NCBI GenBank assembly: GCA_944382835.1 | Contig: CALWNP010000012.1 | Span: 1 to 60,918 of the forward strand | Length of the DNA stretch: 60,918 nt | Origin: an uncultured Gemmiger sp. | GTDB taxonomy: Bacteria > Bacillota > Clostridia > Oscillospirales > Ruminococcaceae | Direction of reading: 5' to 3' | Part shown: positions 60,914 to 60,918 of the stretch, piece by piece | Layout of the letters: the number at the start of each line of letters is the position of its first letter | Position numbering within the stretch: position 1 is the first letter of the stretch | Position numbers and translations under genes: made by a program | The notes under the pieces: generated by a model | Told to the model about the DNA's origin: nothing | The model's database searches: none | The model's input: only the letters and a program-made list of their open reading frames with translations

Positions 60914-60918
60914 GTAAT

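Noticed and set aside
1-60918. Prophage, plasmid or conjugative element
   Set aside because: No integrase, terminase, relaxase, replication or transposase gene is visible; genes are metabolic.

Overview
The window looks like a chromosomal piece of a GC-rich gut Clostridia, most like the Gemmiger/Subdoligranulum/Faecalibacterium group of Oscillospiraceae. This rests on GC-rich coding, Gram-positive lipoprotein signals with Ser/Ala/Thr linkers, strong AGGAGG ribosome sites, a glycogen synthase with a Lys/Ala/Pro-rich N-terminal tail, and dense carbohydrate and peptide uptake genes. No rRNA, tRNA, transposase, phage or CRISPR was seen. The first and last ~72 bases are inverted copies of one hairpin repeat, so the window probably ends at a dispersed element where an assembly stopped.

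Layout. 0.1-6.2 kb (-): complete oligopeptide ABC transporter oppA-B-C-D-F. 6.5-22.4 kb: a glycan-use locus with GH2, alpha-L-rhamnosidase GH78 and GH3 on the minus strand, an AraC regulator with a small HPr-like gene, then divergently a GPH sugar symporter and two more GH2 enzymes. 22.3-23.7 kb (+): promoter, cobalamin riboswitch, DUF4430 lipoprotein and ECF-type S component, a compact vitamin B12 capture and uptake unit. 23.8-25.6 kb: asparagine synthase. 25.7-30.9 kb: a sucrose/fructan locus (GH32, sugar-binding protein, LacI regulator, DUF624 protein, fructokinase) in which the binding protein and LacI have lost their 5' ends at one shared junction near 28262.

31.1-39.1 kb (-): two linked operons. 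One is an amino-acid ABC transporter ending in an odd FUSC membrane protein fused to a HAD-like domain with lost catalytic residues. The other is an RpiR regulator, a cytidylate-kinase-like protein, an M20 amidohydrolase and an amidohydrolase/deaminase, and looks like a nitrogen-compound salvage unit. 39.2-42.6 kb: secreted and lipoproteins of unknown role, one with a chagasin-like domain, an EEPETP repeat and a zinc ribbon. 42.7-45.0 kb (+): PerR regulator with a PerR-like box at its promoter, a PTPS/QueD-like protein lacking the usual catalytic Cys, and a lipoprotein MsrA-MsrB fusion: an oxidative-stress operon.

45.1-53.7 kb: cyclophilin-like lipoprotein, glycogen synthase, a ROK-regulator/acetyltransferase/DUF1349 operon, MATE exporter, flavin reductase and AIM24 protein. 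53.8-58.0 kb (+): two-component system and three-gene ABC-2 exporter, probably peptide-antibiotic defence. 58.1-60.8 kb: a GH38 alpha-mannosidase that has lost its 3' two thirds, a NifU-like protein and an MFS transporter.

The strongest candidates for something little described are the B12 riboswitch/DUF4430/S-component unit, the PerR-linked non-canonical PTPS, the FUSC-pseudo-HAD fusion, and the RpiR/CMP-kinase-like/amidohydrolase operon. The two broken-gene junctions could be real deletions or assembly errors.
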